From NCBI RefSeq assembly GCF_018991925.1, contig NW_024748870.1, positions 5,713,693 to 5,777,692 on the forward strand: DNA of 64,000 nucleotides, given 5' to 3'. The first letter of the stretch is position 1; the number at the start of each line of letters is the position of its first letter. This document shows positions 24,618 to 38,774 of the stretch, one piece after another. A program made the translations under genes and the position numbers. The notes under the pieces are model-generated. The model was given only the letters and a program-made list of their open reading frames with translations, was not told the origin of the DNA and did not search any database. This DNA comes from Homarus americanus. Lineage: Eukaryota > Arthropoda > Malacostraca > Decapoda > Nephropidae.

Positions 24618-25110
24618 GCAGTAACGAGGAATTCCTGCCAGCTGCATTACCCACATCGATGGGTCGCCTGAGTGGGATGGCCAGTGCCGTCTGTCTTATG
24701 TATGTCAGAATCTTAATAACTATCTAACTACTAGCATCTGCAGCATAATTCCACAACGGAAAGAGCTATAAGGGTCATATTCGATATACACATCCCTAAT
24801 GACAAGCCGAGGAACTAATATATTTTCAGGGTCAAAGGGTCAGAGGTACGTGCTATCAAGGGTGTGTTGGCAACTCGCCCTTGTGCTATCGCCTCGCAAG
24901 CAAGTGGGGAACTGGGGATCCCTCGTACACCAGCTCCTATGCACTCAGCAGTAAATGAGTAAACTAACAGGTGTATTTGCTGATACTGGAACAACTCTTC
25001 AGTGGAATAACATCATGCCAGGGGGGGGATGCAGTAACCCAGTAGCTGCTAACTGCTAAGAATCATATCAGCACCTGTCCAGCCTCCTCGTACTACAGCA
25101 GGAAGAGGTT
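24605..25110. other. Exon-like or transposon-like block, unidentified
   Basis: Unusually balanced composition for this window. On the plus strand a second open stretch (24605-24727, with EEFLPAALPTSMGRLSG) follows the preceding frame in a different register. Another starts after TATATTTTCAG near 24830 and runs to about 24960. On the minus strand about 24820-25020 is open as well (including CIGAGVRGIPSSPLACEAIA). Open frames on both strands with coding-like residues suggest a decayed, possibly high-copy element. The direction is undecided. Confidence 0.25.
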
Positions 25111-25183
25111 TCTATTCTTGATAAAATGTCATACCTATCAATATTATCATAATTGGTAACTAGCATTATTACTATTATTGCTT

Positions 25184-26084
<901 letters not shown>

Positions 26085-26610
26085 GTCGGGAGGAGCAAGA
26101 GAAAGGTTGTTGCTTGGTGGCCAGGAGCAAGAGGGTGGTCGTTACTTAGTGGCCAGGAGCAAGAGGGTGGTCGTTACTTAGTGGCCAGGAGCAAGAGGGT
26201 GGTCGTTACTTAGTGACCAGGAGCAAGAGGGTGGTCGTTACTTAGTGGCCAGGAGCAAGAGGGTGGTCGTTACTTAGTGGCCAGGAGCAAGAGGGTGGTC
26301 GTTACCTAGTGGCCAGGAGCAAGAGGGTGGTTGTTACTTAGTGGCCGGGAGCAAGAGGGTGGTCGTTACTTAGTGGCCAGGAGCAAGAGGGTGGTTGCTA
26401 CTTAGTGACCAGGAGTAAGAGGGTGGTCGTTACTTAGTGGCCAGGAACAAGAGGGTGGTCGTTACCTAGTTGCCAGGAGCAAGAGGGTGGTCGTTACTTA
26501 GTGGCCAGGAGTAAGAGGGTGGTCGTTACTTAGTGGCCAGGAGTAAGAGGGTGGTCGTTACTTAGTGGCCAGGCGCAAGAGGATTGTTGTTATTTGGTGG
26601 TCAGGAAGAG
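26085..26610 (+). repeat. 32-bp minisatellite, about 16 units
   Basis: Unit GAGGGTGGTCGTTACTTAGT plus GGCCAGGAGCAA. The central copies are nearly identical, while the outermost carry more changes (TTGCTTGGTGG at the left, TTGTTATTTGG at the right). No gene-like frame. Confidence 0.97.
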
Positions 26611-26825
26611 TTGAGTGGGTAGGAGTAGATGTCACAGGCTCAGTTTGATAATTAGAGGCGGTTTGTAGACGCTAAGGGTAATTCATGGAATAGCTAGAGT
26701 CAGGGAAAGCAGTGGAAAAGGGACAGTGAATCCATAGTAGGTAGCACGCGTAGGAGGAAGAAAGAGGGAACGAACAATTAATACATAACAGCAAATATGA
26801 AGAAAGAACACGCCACAAAAAGGAA

Positions 26826-27365
26826 CGAGTAGCGGTTAGACACAGGGAACAAGGGGCAAACAGTAGCTACTAGAAACAAGGAGCAAACAGTTGCTGCTAG
26901 GAACAAGGAGAAAGCAGTAGCTGCTAGGAACAAGGAGCAAGCAGTAGCTGCTAGGAACAAGGAGAAAGCAGTAGCATCTAGGAACAAGGAGAAAGCAGTA
27001 GCATCTAGGAACAAGGAGCAAGCAGTTGCTGCTAGGAACAAAGGGCAAACAGTAGCTGCTAGGAACAAGGAGCAAGCAGTAGCTACTAGGAACAAGGAGA
27101 AAGCAGTAGCTGCTAGGAACAAGGAGCAAACAGTTGCTGCTAGGAACAGGGAGTACGTAAGAGCTGCTAGGTAAAGGGAGTACGCAAGAGCTGCTAGGAA
27201 CAGGGAGCACGCAGTAGCTGCTAGGAACAGGGAGCACTCACTAGCTGCTAGGAACAGGGAGCACGCAGTAGTTGCTAGGAACAGGGAGCACGCAGTAGCT
27301 GCTAGGAACAGGGAGCACGCAGTAGTTGCTAGGAACAGGGAGCACGCAGTAGCTGCTAGGGACAA
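26826..27365 (-). repeat. 27-bp minisatellite, about 20 units
   Basis: Unit AGGAACAAGGAGCAAGCAGT plus AGCTGCT, with a GGGAGCACGC variant in the right third. As 27 is nine codons, the minus strand stays open for 195 codons as a CSLFLAATA-type nonapeptide repeat, and a second minus frame is open as well. Mild expansion history is visible: AAGG-type units sit on the left and AGGG-type on the right. I regard it as a non-coding array. Confidence 0.95.
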
Positions 27366-27640
27366 GGAGAGGCAGCAAAAAACAGGAGTAGGAAGTGTGT
27401 GTGATACAACGGCACAAGTAGAGCTGCATGCAACAGGGGACTAAGGGGATTCTGTGTCGCAGCTAAAGCTAAAAACTGTATTTCTCCCCCCCCCGGACAG
27501 AGGGCTACACGCAGCTAAGAAATACCCCAGAGTAACAGTGAACCACGGTAGCAGGGGAAGGGTCGCTTTTAAAATTACGATAATGTCACCAAGGTGTGAA
27601 AGGCTGTGTGGGAACAGTGCTTGGCTGTGCTGGGGGAGGG
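27366..27640. other. Unique sequence between arrays
   Basis: Contains a 13-base C-run near 27486. No supported gene; overlapping frames on both strands run into the G-rich block. Confidence 0.45.
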
Positions 27641-27780
27641 GTATGGAAGGTCCCGCCTGGAGGGGGGGTGGAGGGGAAGGTGGGGGGTGTTGCACGCGGG
27701 ATTTGAGTAGGGGGGAGGGGGGAAGAGAGGGTTGTTGGAGAAAAAGGAGGTAGGGAGGGGAGGAGGCAGGGTTAAGGGGG
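27641..27780 (+). repeat. G-rich block with G-quadruplex potential
   Basis: Many runs of 3-7 G separated by short spacers, notably at 27661-27690 and 27708-27730. Several runs lie within one quadruplex-forming distance on the plus strand. Confidence 0.8.
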
Positions 27781-28034
27781 TGGTCAGACTGCATCAACAC
27801 GTGGGGCCCTCACTGCTCGCAACTACGATGCAGGGAAAGACATTATGAAAATAACTCCTACTTACTTTTCTCTGGGATTACCATGATTATCTTTTTCCTT
27901 TTAATAGATCATTTAGTACATTAATCAAGGAAAATAGTAAAAATAAATAAAATGTATAATTCCCTGGAGGTGAGGAGGCACAAGCGTTATATTGTGCCTG
28001 GAGGAAGGGAGAGGGAAGTGGCCTTGTTCTTGCA
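27781..28034. other. Unique sequence, nothing recognised
   Basis: No supported feature. Confidence 0.5.
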
Positions 28035-28160
28035 AGTGGACTTCCCTCTCTTGCCTTTCCCCCCTCTCCCTCCTTTTCCTCTCCCTACCTTTATCCCTCT
28101 CTTCTATCCCTCCCCGCCTGTCCACCTCTCCCTCAGTGCTTCTCCCCCTATTTCTACTCC
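28035..28160 (+). repeat. Polypyrimidine (C/T-rich) block
   Basis: CCCTCTC and CCCTCC-like phrases over about 125 bp. Frames of 85-97 codons on both strands span it and reflect composition. Confidence 0.7.
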
Positions 28161-28381
28161 TGTTACAACCTCGTGTTGTGGAGGGGAGGGCCCTAAGAGA
28201 CCCATATAACACTATCACGTCTTGCCGTGCCTGCTCCTACACACTATAAAAATATGTTTACTGTACAAGTTAATATGTTTCTGAGTCTTTCTGACTTACA
28301 TTTTATTCTGGATGAACTGTTAAAATATTCCTAAACATGGAAAGTCATTTAAGACATAAAGAATCGAATATTATAGGGAAG

Positions 28382-28385
<4 letters not shown>

Positions 28386-28474
<89 letters not shown>
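28386..28474. repeat. (AT)n microsatellite, about 89 bp
   Basis: Pure AT tract ending directly at the dispersed repeat that starts at 28475. Confidence 0.96.
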
Positions 28475-29327
<853 letters not shown>

Positions 29328-30299
29328 TACTTATGATAATAAATATATTCAGAGAAAGCGAAGCAGGAACGGAACAAACGTAACCGGACTGTGTTCAAGT
29401 ACGCTCATCATAATAATATACAATATATGCCACTTACAATGGCCAGCGTTGTTTGCCGGAATTTAACTTTGTCCTGATATAAGAGGTTGTTCAGAGGAGC
29501 GAGTCAACAGCAACCATCGGAAGGCGGCCCAGGCACCTGTGCCACCAGCCAACACAATACCTACCACCTTGTTACCTGCTCTAAGTAATTACATATCCTT
29601 TCGTAAATACGTTGTTTGCTCTTAAACTTTTCCGACATTTTCCTCTCAAAAATATTCATCTGTCGTTTTACCTTTACAAAGATTCCCAATTATCATTAAT
29701 GTTATCATCACCATTGATACTTTTATTATTATCATTATTACTGTTAACAACGTTTAGACACCTTCAACTTCCGGGGCACGACACGGCTTATTGTGTGGCC
29801 CCGAGATAGATAAATACAGAGAGTGTCAACAACCGGTATTGTAGATGTCGCGTTATAATTTTACTAAAGGCGGCCTCAGGACGGCACTCACACCTGTGAC
29901 CCTCATTACTGCCACTCTCTCTTATCCACCTCTGGTTCAACCAGCTGGAGGGTTGGGCCTTCATGGTAAACTAACTCTCTACTGTTGGTTTAGGAAGGAA
30001 AAGAAAATTAGACTTTAAATTTCTGCTAAATTTATTTTTTTTCTAACGTATCAGAACTTAGCTTCGATCAGCCACGTCAGCATTACTCAGCTTTAACTAA
30101 TTGAATCAAAACAAACTAAACAATATATAACCACGGCCACGGTGGCTTAAGGTGGAATTACTTAGGTCAGATATAGTTATTTTGTAGATCAGTTTAACCA
30201 CATAATAGTTGCTACGAGCACTGCAATTTGAATCTCCGTAAAAATCCTTATCTAATTAAGAAGTATTCTGTTCGCCAATTTCAACAGTCCATTTTAAAA
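29328..30299. other. Unique sequence, nothing recognised
   Basis: No supported gene. A CACGGTGGCTTAAGG phrase near 30136 is faintly tRNA-like but has no T-arm. Confidence 0.5.
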
Positions 30300-31185
<886 letters not shown>

Positions 31186-31669
31186 TTCACCACCACCACC
31201 ACCCTCTCTTGTTGTTGTTGTTGTTAGCTGGTGGTGATGGTGTTGTTGCTGTTGTTGTTAGCAGGTGTTGTTGTTGTTATTGTTGATGTTGTTAGCAGGT
31301 GGTGATGGTGTTGTTGTTGTTGTTGTTAGCAGGTGGTGATGTTGTTGTTGTTGTTGTTGTTATTGAGTGTTGGTGATATTTTTGTTGTCGTTCAATGATA
31401 ATGATGTTGATGGTGGTTGTGGGTCTTGTTGTTGTTGTTTTTGTTAGGTTTTGGCGATGTTGTTGTTGATGTTGGGTGAGAATAGAGTTGTTGTTGTAGG
31501 ATGTTGGTGAAGTTGCTGTTGATGTTGATGGTGGAGGTGTTATTGTTGTTGTTGTTGTTGTTGTTGCTATTGGTAGTCATTGTGATCTAGTTGTATTTGT
31601 TGTTTATGGTTGTTAGTGGTGGTGAGGTAGATGTTGTTGGTGAATTGTTGTTGTTGTTGTTGATGGTGA

Positions 31670-31717
<48 letters not shown>

Positions 31718-31725
31718 GATGATAG
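31186..31725 (+). repeat. (GTT)n-rich compound array
   Basis: Long GTT trinucleotide runs alternate with TAGCAGGTGGTGATGGTG units at 31225-31350. The right end (31640-31720) is nearly pure GTT. Confidence 0.93.
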
Positions 31726-31778
31726 TTTTGTTTATGAATTAAGATGATGATGATGCTTTAGGCCTGTTGCTTTTTTAA

Positions 31779-31782
<4 letters not shown>

Positions 31783-31835
<53 letters not shown>

Positions 31836-31861
31836 AAGACAGGCAGACAGACAGACAGACA
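31783..31861 (+). repeat. (TG)n followed by (CAGA)n
   Basis: TG tract at 31783-31833 and four CAGA tetramers at 31844-31861. Confidence 0.95.
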
Positions 31862-33713
31862 AGATAAGTAATGTTACAAATTGACATAGTAATAACACCA
31901 GACAAAATTATAAGCCATGACAATATCTTGAGAGAAGGATCCCATCTACTATCACCACACAATCCTGTCTTTGTAATGTCGCATCCCAATTATTCTGGTT
32001 GAAAAATTCGTGTGAGTAATAATTGCATGATACCTGTCTATACTGTGTGAGCTGCCTTCAAAGCAGAGGTTCTTGGTTCTTGATAATCATTTGCATGACA
32101 GAAATAAGAGGACCAATTTCAAGTTGATTGAGGAGACCGAATTCTCTTATAACTCAGATCATTCGGTCTTGGTCTCACTGTGTTATTTTACCTTAAGATT
32201 CATAATCCTGAACTTATTAGGTTCATTTTAATTTTCTCTGGAGTTTTGTATTGTCTCAAAATTCAAAACTCTCTTACTCAAAATATGTGAAGTAGAAATT
32301 AAATATTTTTTTTATAAAAGTGTTTTTAATATATTTTTTCCTAATATTTTATGAATTTATCAAAGCTATAATTCTAAATTAATATAATCAACATCCAATA
32401 TAATTATTCCTATGAAATTAAGTGAATTTATCACTGATCTTTTAACTTTTTTGTGTAACTCAAATAATAAAACAATTAATTTGAGGTTTTATATAATATA
32501 TCCTACATACTTGTTAATAACTTACTCTCCCTAAAGTGGTTTCTATCTCTCAAATTTCTATTTCTAAATAAATAAAACTAACGCTAATGGGCAAATCCTG
32601 GAAACTTATCTAATGTAATATCAACCGAGTTTAATTATTTCTCATCAAATATTAACACATTCTAAATCAATATAACAGGAGATATAAACATGAATAATTA
32701 ACTCAGTACTTATCAATAACCAACAGTACAAACCCACTTCACACTTGTTTTTCTTGACGTTTCAAATGGAATATTTCCAAATATTTCAGCCACAATTTAA
32801 AACGAAAAATATACTAATATAATTACATACTTTATTGCTTTGGTTGTACAATTTTTCAAAATAAAAACAAATAGTTATAATCGCATCACTTGAATTTTAG
32901 AAACCAAATGGACTTTCTTTCCGTCACAAGCGGTAATAAGTAGCACCCCCAAACCCCCCGACCATCCACCACTTTCCCTACTTCCCCCAAAAGTCTATAA
33001 AATGTATTTGCCAACATTAAAGCAAGAGGGAAAACAAACGCTTAAAAGAAATGTGATTTCAGTAGAGGGCGGGAGAGAGGCAGAGGAGGGCGGGGCTTGT
33101 GTCAGCACTTCCGTAATGTTAATTCTACATAATCTTACGGTCAGTTTACCTCAGTATCATGTTAACTCTGCCTTACTCAATATTAATTATACCCTTGATT
33201 AATATAATTTGTGATTATTATTGTTAAATTTATCTCAAATTTAGGTAAAATATATCCAATCTTAATCATACCTTTATGTTAACTCTAACTTCAATATTCA
33301 CTTGATCCTAACTTAATATTCACTTGACACTTGATCCTAACTTAAGATTTACTTAATCTTAATACTACATGTTTATAAGTAATTCTAACATAGCATAACT
33401 AACACGGTTGATTTCATTTTAAGTTTAACTCCTCGCTTATGATAATTGAAGCCCTTAAATTAAACCTCTTATGCTGTCTACATATTTAATTAACGTGTTG
33501 CTTAAAATTTCCTTCCCAGGCTTTATGTTAATACCACTAAAGATCACTTAGAATATAAACTTAATTATTTCATGTTATTGTTAATGTTAATTCTTATTTA
33601 TGTGATGTTTATATTACTAAGTTGTTGTTGTTGTGGCGGCTGTTCAGTATACGTGTTCCCGCGCAGTGGCCAGCACCTTTAAGCTCTCTGTTTTACTGCT
33701 CATTTCCTTCTAC
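31862..33713. other. AT-rich sequence with a weak decayed repeat
   Basis: No supported gene. At about 33230-33420 phrases like CACTTGATCCTAACTTAA and ATGTTAACTCTAAC recur, suggesting another old tandem array. A GC-box-like GGGCGGGGC lies near 33089. Confidence 0.45.

Positions 33714-33770
<57 letters not shown>
33714..33770 (+). repeat. (AC)n microsatellite
   Basis: Pure tract of about 28 units. The 76-codon frame across it is an artefact. Confidence 0.97.
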
Positions 33771-33772
<2 letters not shown>

Positions 33773-33914
33773 TCATATAAAATGGACGTGTGTGTATATG
33801 TATTTATGTGTGGACATGCTTATGTGTAGATTTTCTATTTGCCCGTGTGTACTGTGTTTATGAATTTTTATACATATTCATATATATATATATATAATAA
33901 TTATGTTTGAGTCA

Positions 33915-33939
33915 GTGTGTGTGTGTGTGTGTGTGTGTG
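33915..33939 (+). repeat. (GT)n microsatellite, short
   Basis: About 12 units, preceded by a short (AT) run at 33880-33894. Confidence 0.9.
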
Positions 33940-34290
33940 GAGGTTCACCTGTGTACGTAGATACATGATCAAACTCTCACTTTGCTTGAAGGTTATTTGC
34001 AACATCTCGTCGTGAAAGAGACCGTCTGGTTCATGCATCTCTAATCCTAGTTTGCCCTATGGCCAATACCGATTAATTGCTTAATGTTTAAGATATACTG
34101 ATTGGCTAACGTAAATCCGGCCTGGGAGAGCTGGTTACTTTGCCACTGAACCCAGCCAAGACTCGGGATTTATCTTAGGGATTAATTCGGATTTGCTGTT
34201 CATATTTACTGTAATATACTTGTACATATGTGTGTATTTATTAATCCTAGCATCAGATTATGTCATTAATAAGTAGATGAGCCAAGAGTG
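33940..34290. other. Unique sequence, nothing recognised
   Basis: No supported feature. Confidence 0.5.
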
Positions 34291-34525
34291 GAGGACGGTG
34301 GAGGATGGTGGAGGGCGGAGGAAGGTAGTTGAGGATGGTTGAGGATGGTGGAGGATGGTTGAGGCTAGTTGAGGATGGTGGTGGATGGTGGAGGCTAGTT
34401 GAGGCTGGTGGAGGATGGTGGTGGATGGTGGTGGATGGTAGAGGATGGTAGAGGAGGGTGGTGGAAGGTAGCTGAGGATGGTGGAGGATGGTGGAGGGTA
34501 GTTGAGGATGGTGGAGGATGTGTAT
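34291..34525 (+). repeat. 10-bp minisatellite, about 23 units
   Basis: Decamers GAGGATGGTG, GAGGCTAGTT and GTGGATGGTA in tandem, in perfect 10-base register for most of the block. Purine-rich plus strand. Pro/Ser/His-rich minus frames of 111 and 190 codons are repeat translations. Confidence 0.95.
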
Positions 34526-34569
34526 ATGATTTAATAATAATATATGAATGAGAGGAAGGATATAGGATG

Positions 34570-34587
34570 CACACACACACACACACA
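34570..34587 (+). repeat. (CA)n short microsatellite
   Basis: Nine units. Confidence 0.9.
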
Positions 34588-34639
34588 ACTGAACAAAAAA
34601 GGTGTTGCAAAAAATATTTAGAACAGTAATGATGCCAAA

Positions 34640-34870
34640 GAGACAGTGGAGTGTTGGAGAGACAGTGGGGTGTTGGGGAGACAGTGGAGTGTTGGAGAGA
34701 CAGTAGGGTGTTGGAGAGACAGTAGGGTGTTGGAGAGACAGTAGGGTGTTGGAGAGACAGTGGGGTGTTGGAGAGACAGTGGGGTGTTGGGGAGACAGTG
34801 GAGTGTTGGAGAGACAGTGGGGTGTTGGAGAGACAGTGGGGTGTTGGGGAGACAGTGGGCGTTAAGGAGT
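34640..34870 (+). repeat. 19-bp minisatellite, about 12 units
   Basis: Unit GAGACAGTGGGGTGTTGGA with few changes at 34640-34855. Copies become irregular after 34860. Confidence 0.96.
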
Positions 34871-35870
34871 CACTGGAGCGTTGGGAGAACAATGGAGCTT
34901 TGGGGAGACTGTGGGGCACTCGAGAGACAAGAGAGCACTGGGGAGACAATGAGTGTTCAGGAGACACTAGGGTGTAGGGAGATAATGAGGACCTGGACAG
35001 ACAGAAGGGAGAATAGACGAGCTTTAGAAAGTAACAGAGAAGAGACAGAAGAGAGACAGTAGAGAGATTTACAGACGGCGGAGGGCTGGCGGCGGGACCC
35101 GGGCGGAGTGGCGGAGACCGATGGCGGCACCAGAGCGACCGAGGGAGCGCTGAAGGCTGGAGGCCGGCGGAGGACAGAAAGATGTGCTTGGAAGTAAACA
35201 GAGCTTAGGAGGACAACGGAGAGACCTGGTGTAATGTGAGAGACTTTGGAGGACGGCAGAGGGACGTAAAGGATGGTGAAGGGACTTGGAGGGAAGCGGA
35301 GGGAGAAAGGGAAGGTGAGGACAAAGCGAAAAAAACCTACTTGGAGGGAAGTGAAGGCGGTGAGTAGGCAGAGAAGACGACGAAAGGGAGTTATGTGGTC
35401 TTGAAGGGTAGTGGTGGTCAATGGAGGGAAGCGGAATGTTATGAGAGTTAGATGGAGGGCAGTGAAGAGCTGGGAGAGGCGCTGAAGGAAAATCAATACA
35501 CTTCAAGACTCGCTGGAGGGAACTAGAGGCTAGGAGAAATAAAAGTGGATAAGGTTAGTGGTGTTAAGTAGGTGGGAGGGAACACAACACACAATGTATG
35601 GAAGGGGTAGAGAAAGCGGTTGAGGGGAATTAAAAGAAACCTCAGAGAAGCAGAGAAGAAGGGACTAGCTCTTGAGAAGCAGGCGAAGAAAATCTAAGTA
35701 AAGGCATAAAAGAAGCGGTGAAGAGGAATAAAGAGTTCAGAAAAACGAGGAGAAGTGTTGAAGAGTTTCAAGAAGCGGTCAAGAAATCTGAAGTGATCTG
35801 AGTAGCGGTGAAAGGAAGTGGAGAACTTGTGTGAGCGAGAGAGAGAAAAAAGGAAGCAGGGGGATAACAC
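34871..35870 (+). repeat. Purine-rich decayed continuation of the 19-bp array
   Basis: GGGAGAC, GGAGGAC and GAGGGAAGYGGAGGG phrases recur with increasing divergence to about 35870. The plus strand is strongly A/G-biased throughout. Minus-strand frames of 130-179 codons are composition effects. Confidence 0.5.
35075..35170 (+). other. Small CpG-rich island within purine-rich DNA
   Basis: About fifteen CG dinucleotides in about 95 bases, including CCCGGGCGG and GGCGGAG repeats. In an AT-rich window this stands out. No promoter motif was found next to it. Confidence 0.5.
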
Positions 35871-36025
35871 AAAAGAATTTCTGTTCAAGTGGTAATTTTT
35901 GAGAAGTTTGACACAAAAGACGATGCACATTTTTATCTTGAAGGAACAAGAAAGAAAAAATGTGGCAGACCTGAAGAGACGCAACAGAGACAAGGAGAGG
36001 ATTATATGATAAACCGGACGAAAAA

Positions 36026-36028
36026 ATA

Positions 36029-36080
<52 letters not shown>
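36026..36080 (+). repeat. (GAAA)n microsatellite
   Basis: About 13 tetramers, homopurine. Confidence 0.96.
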
Positions 36081-36081
<1 letters not shown>

Positions 36082-36138
36082 GTTGACGGAAGAGCCACGA
36101 TAAACAACTGTAAATACACAAATAATCTCTTCTGGTCG

Positions 36139-36169
36139 CCCCCCCCCCTCCCCCCCACCCTCCACCCCC
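36139..36169 (-). repeat. C-runs: strong minus-strand G-quadruplex candidate
   Basis: Runs of about 10, 7, 3 and 5 C separated by 1-4 bases. Confidence 0.8.
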
Positions 36170-36915
36170 ACACAACACAGTTTTCATTCAGGTACCATTT
36201 CCCGGCGAACAAAAGTTACCGAATATTAAAGGTGCCTGGCGTTCACAACTGGCAAAAAAATATTTAATCAGAGACAATGCACTATAAATTTAAAGGGACA
36301 CATTCAGGAGTTATTACCTCTGTTGTAAATGAAGTCAATAATACGCTTAATTTTGATCTTGTTAGTGAGATATATATTTTTTCCGATTGCATGTTTAATG
36401 TCGCATTGATGACGATGAGGGCGATGCAGCTGGTTATAAGGAGTGAGAGTGTTTTAAATAAGTGTATGGAGAGATTATCCCAACTCAACAACATTATACA
36501 AAATCACACAAAAAAACATTCCAGCGTTTCATTCATAAAAAGAAAGTAGAGTAGCAGCAACAGTCAACACAAATACTAATTTAAAACAATGACCTCGATT
36601 CAGAGCTGTTCATTAATCACGGCACTACAAAAAAAACTATCATCTTTAAAGCTGGAAAAAAAGAGAGCGCGGCAGTCACTCTCGATGGACCCAGCACACT
36701 AGGTCTCTCTCTACCCCGGTGTGGACACGTGACAAAAAAAGAGAGGAAAAAAAAATGATATATACATAAATAGCCAGTCTCGTGAATATTCTTTTTAAGA
36801 GCGTACTGGTCAAGGTTGGTCGTAGGTCTGGCAGCGGGGCACACTTCGTCAACACGCTCTAATATCTCTTTTTCCGGGCGTAGTAATATAAATACTCGCG
36901 CGGCCTGTGCAATGG

Positions 36916-36920
<5 letters not shown>
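36170..36920. other. Unique sequence, nothing recognised
   Basis: Frames of 70-90 codons on both strands at 36277-36549 overlap each other and carry no motif. Confidence 0.45.

Positions 36921-36948
<28 letters not shown>
36921..36948 (+). repeat. (TC)n microsatellite
   Basis: Fourteen units. Confidence 0.95.
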
Positions 36949-36952
<4 letters not shown>

Positions 36953-38317
36953 AATCCATTAATTTATTGTCCAGTTTAAACTATCTATCTTTTGCTGCTA
37001 TCGACGTGTTCCTCTTTAAGTTGTAATGAGTGTTAATTCATAATCTGGTAATCTCTTTACGCTCATTCATTAACGAGTTGTAACAAGACTGCCACTAAAT
37101 TTCCCTCAACTTCTACACACCTTCGTTAATATAACATTAAGTGGAACGCCTAGTGTAGAGTGTTTTACAGCCATCATTAGTTTGACAGATTTAAGTATTC
37201 CCATAACCATATTCTTTGTTTACTTAGACGGTAATATGAGATGTTCAAAATGTCATATCAAGCGCCATTGGGGTTGTAAGAGATGGATCTTTTTTTTAAT
37301 TCGATTATTTAATGAACAGTGTAATTATTAACCAAGTTATGTGATGAAAGACGTGAGCTGTAAAAGCGCAGTAATTCATTATAGCACTCAGCATTTCGGG
37401 GACAAAAAATCTCGTGTCTTGTCAACTCTTGATCTTTAAAGTGATTCCTAACAAAAAACAATAAAAATTAAAACAGCGGGATGGGGAGTTATATACATAC
37501 ACTCAACCCACGTGTATGTTTATATATTGTTTAGGGGTGAACCCTCAATATACCTGCTTTTAACATGAAGATAAAGAAACATTATTTTTAAGACGTTGAT
37601 GGAGAACAGTGCAATGAGTGCTATATTTTCACTTTCCAATTTCCTTCTTGATAGATATACTTATTCTAAGGTAATATCTGAATAATTTAATCTACAGTTA
37701 CTTGCCTGGAATATGAATATTACAGCACATTTGGACACTGGTAGTGACATGCCACACTGGCAGGTCATCCACATAATACACTCTAATATACCCTCCTCCA
37801 ACTCTGTCATACCTCCAGATGCAAATTCAGTCTTCTTCAGCCTGGCAGCAAGACCACACGGGTCATGATGCTTACTAACCTAGAGTGAAAATCTACACCG
37901 GATATGTATTTCCAAGTATAAATGCCATTAACGTATCACATACCACAGAATATACTTTACATGTTAGCTGAAGGAATATGCCCCTATTATATTACTAAAG
38001 TTATCTATCTTACCAATGTGTAATTATTTTGGACAAGGGCTCCAGGCTTGTGTGACCAAAGTTCCATCCCTTTCTGTGACAATAATCGGTGCTGATTCAC
38101 GCGGGGCGGTGGCGCCACTACATAAACTCAGGGATCTGTAATTGTACACGACGTCTTGATTTGCACACTGCTCCTCACTCCGAAAGCTATGGAAATGTAT
38201 GAACACGACCTCGCCACAAAATATATACATAAGAGTCTTATAGTAAAGAGAATACACCCATGTTAAGTGCTGAAGATGCAGAGAAATGAACAATTTAGTG
38301 GTGTTTAGTGTAGTTGC

Positions 38318-38318
<1 letters not shown>
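36949..38318. other. AT-rich unique sequence, nothing recognised
   Basis: No supported gene or repeat. Confidence 0.5.

Positions 38319-38352
<34 letters not shown>
38319..38352 (+). repeat. (AC)n microsatellite
   Basis: About 17 units. Confidence 0.96.
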
Positions 38353-38633
38353 CAGCGCTAAAACATATATATAACGCTGTAAAGTTATATCTCTCACTTG
38401 GGGAAATCGTCTGTTAATTTGCACTTTAGGACTTGGTGAACTAGTGTAAGGTGTTGACTAGAATGACTAAAACACTATAACCATATAACGTATAATAAGC
38501 ATGATGACAACTGTATCATAAGGATAATGACCACAATATGATAAGCATGACCAGAGTAAAATAAGTATAAATAAGCCGTGTAATGAGGATGATGAGGATA
38601 TCCGCAATATATTGCACCATGGTTCTGTACTGT

Positions 38634-38638
<5 letters not shown>

Positions 38639-38687
<49 letters not shown>
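38639..38687 (+). repeat. (AC)n microsatellite
   Basis: About 24 units. Confidence 0.97.
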
Positions 38688-38691
<4 letters not shown>

Positions 38692-38774
38692 GTTCTCCGG
38701 CAACACAGACAGTGCCGGACGATCGCTACACCACTGCAGTGGGTCAAAAGGAAACTCACCATTATGGCTGGCCG

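Noticed and set aside
30136..30236. Possible tRNA-like SINE (GTGGCTTAAGGTGG plus TTTGAATCTCC)
   Set aside because: A and B boxes are about 84 bases apart and there is no T-stem, so evidence is too weak.
34957..35506. 179- and 145-codon reverse frames
   Set aside because: Minus-strand complement of purine-rich repeat DNA. Two registers open together and neither has a domain.
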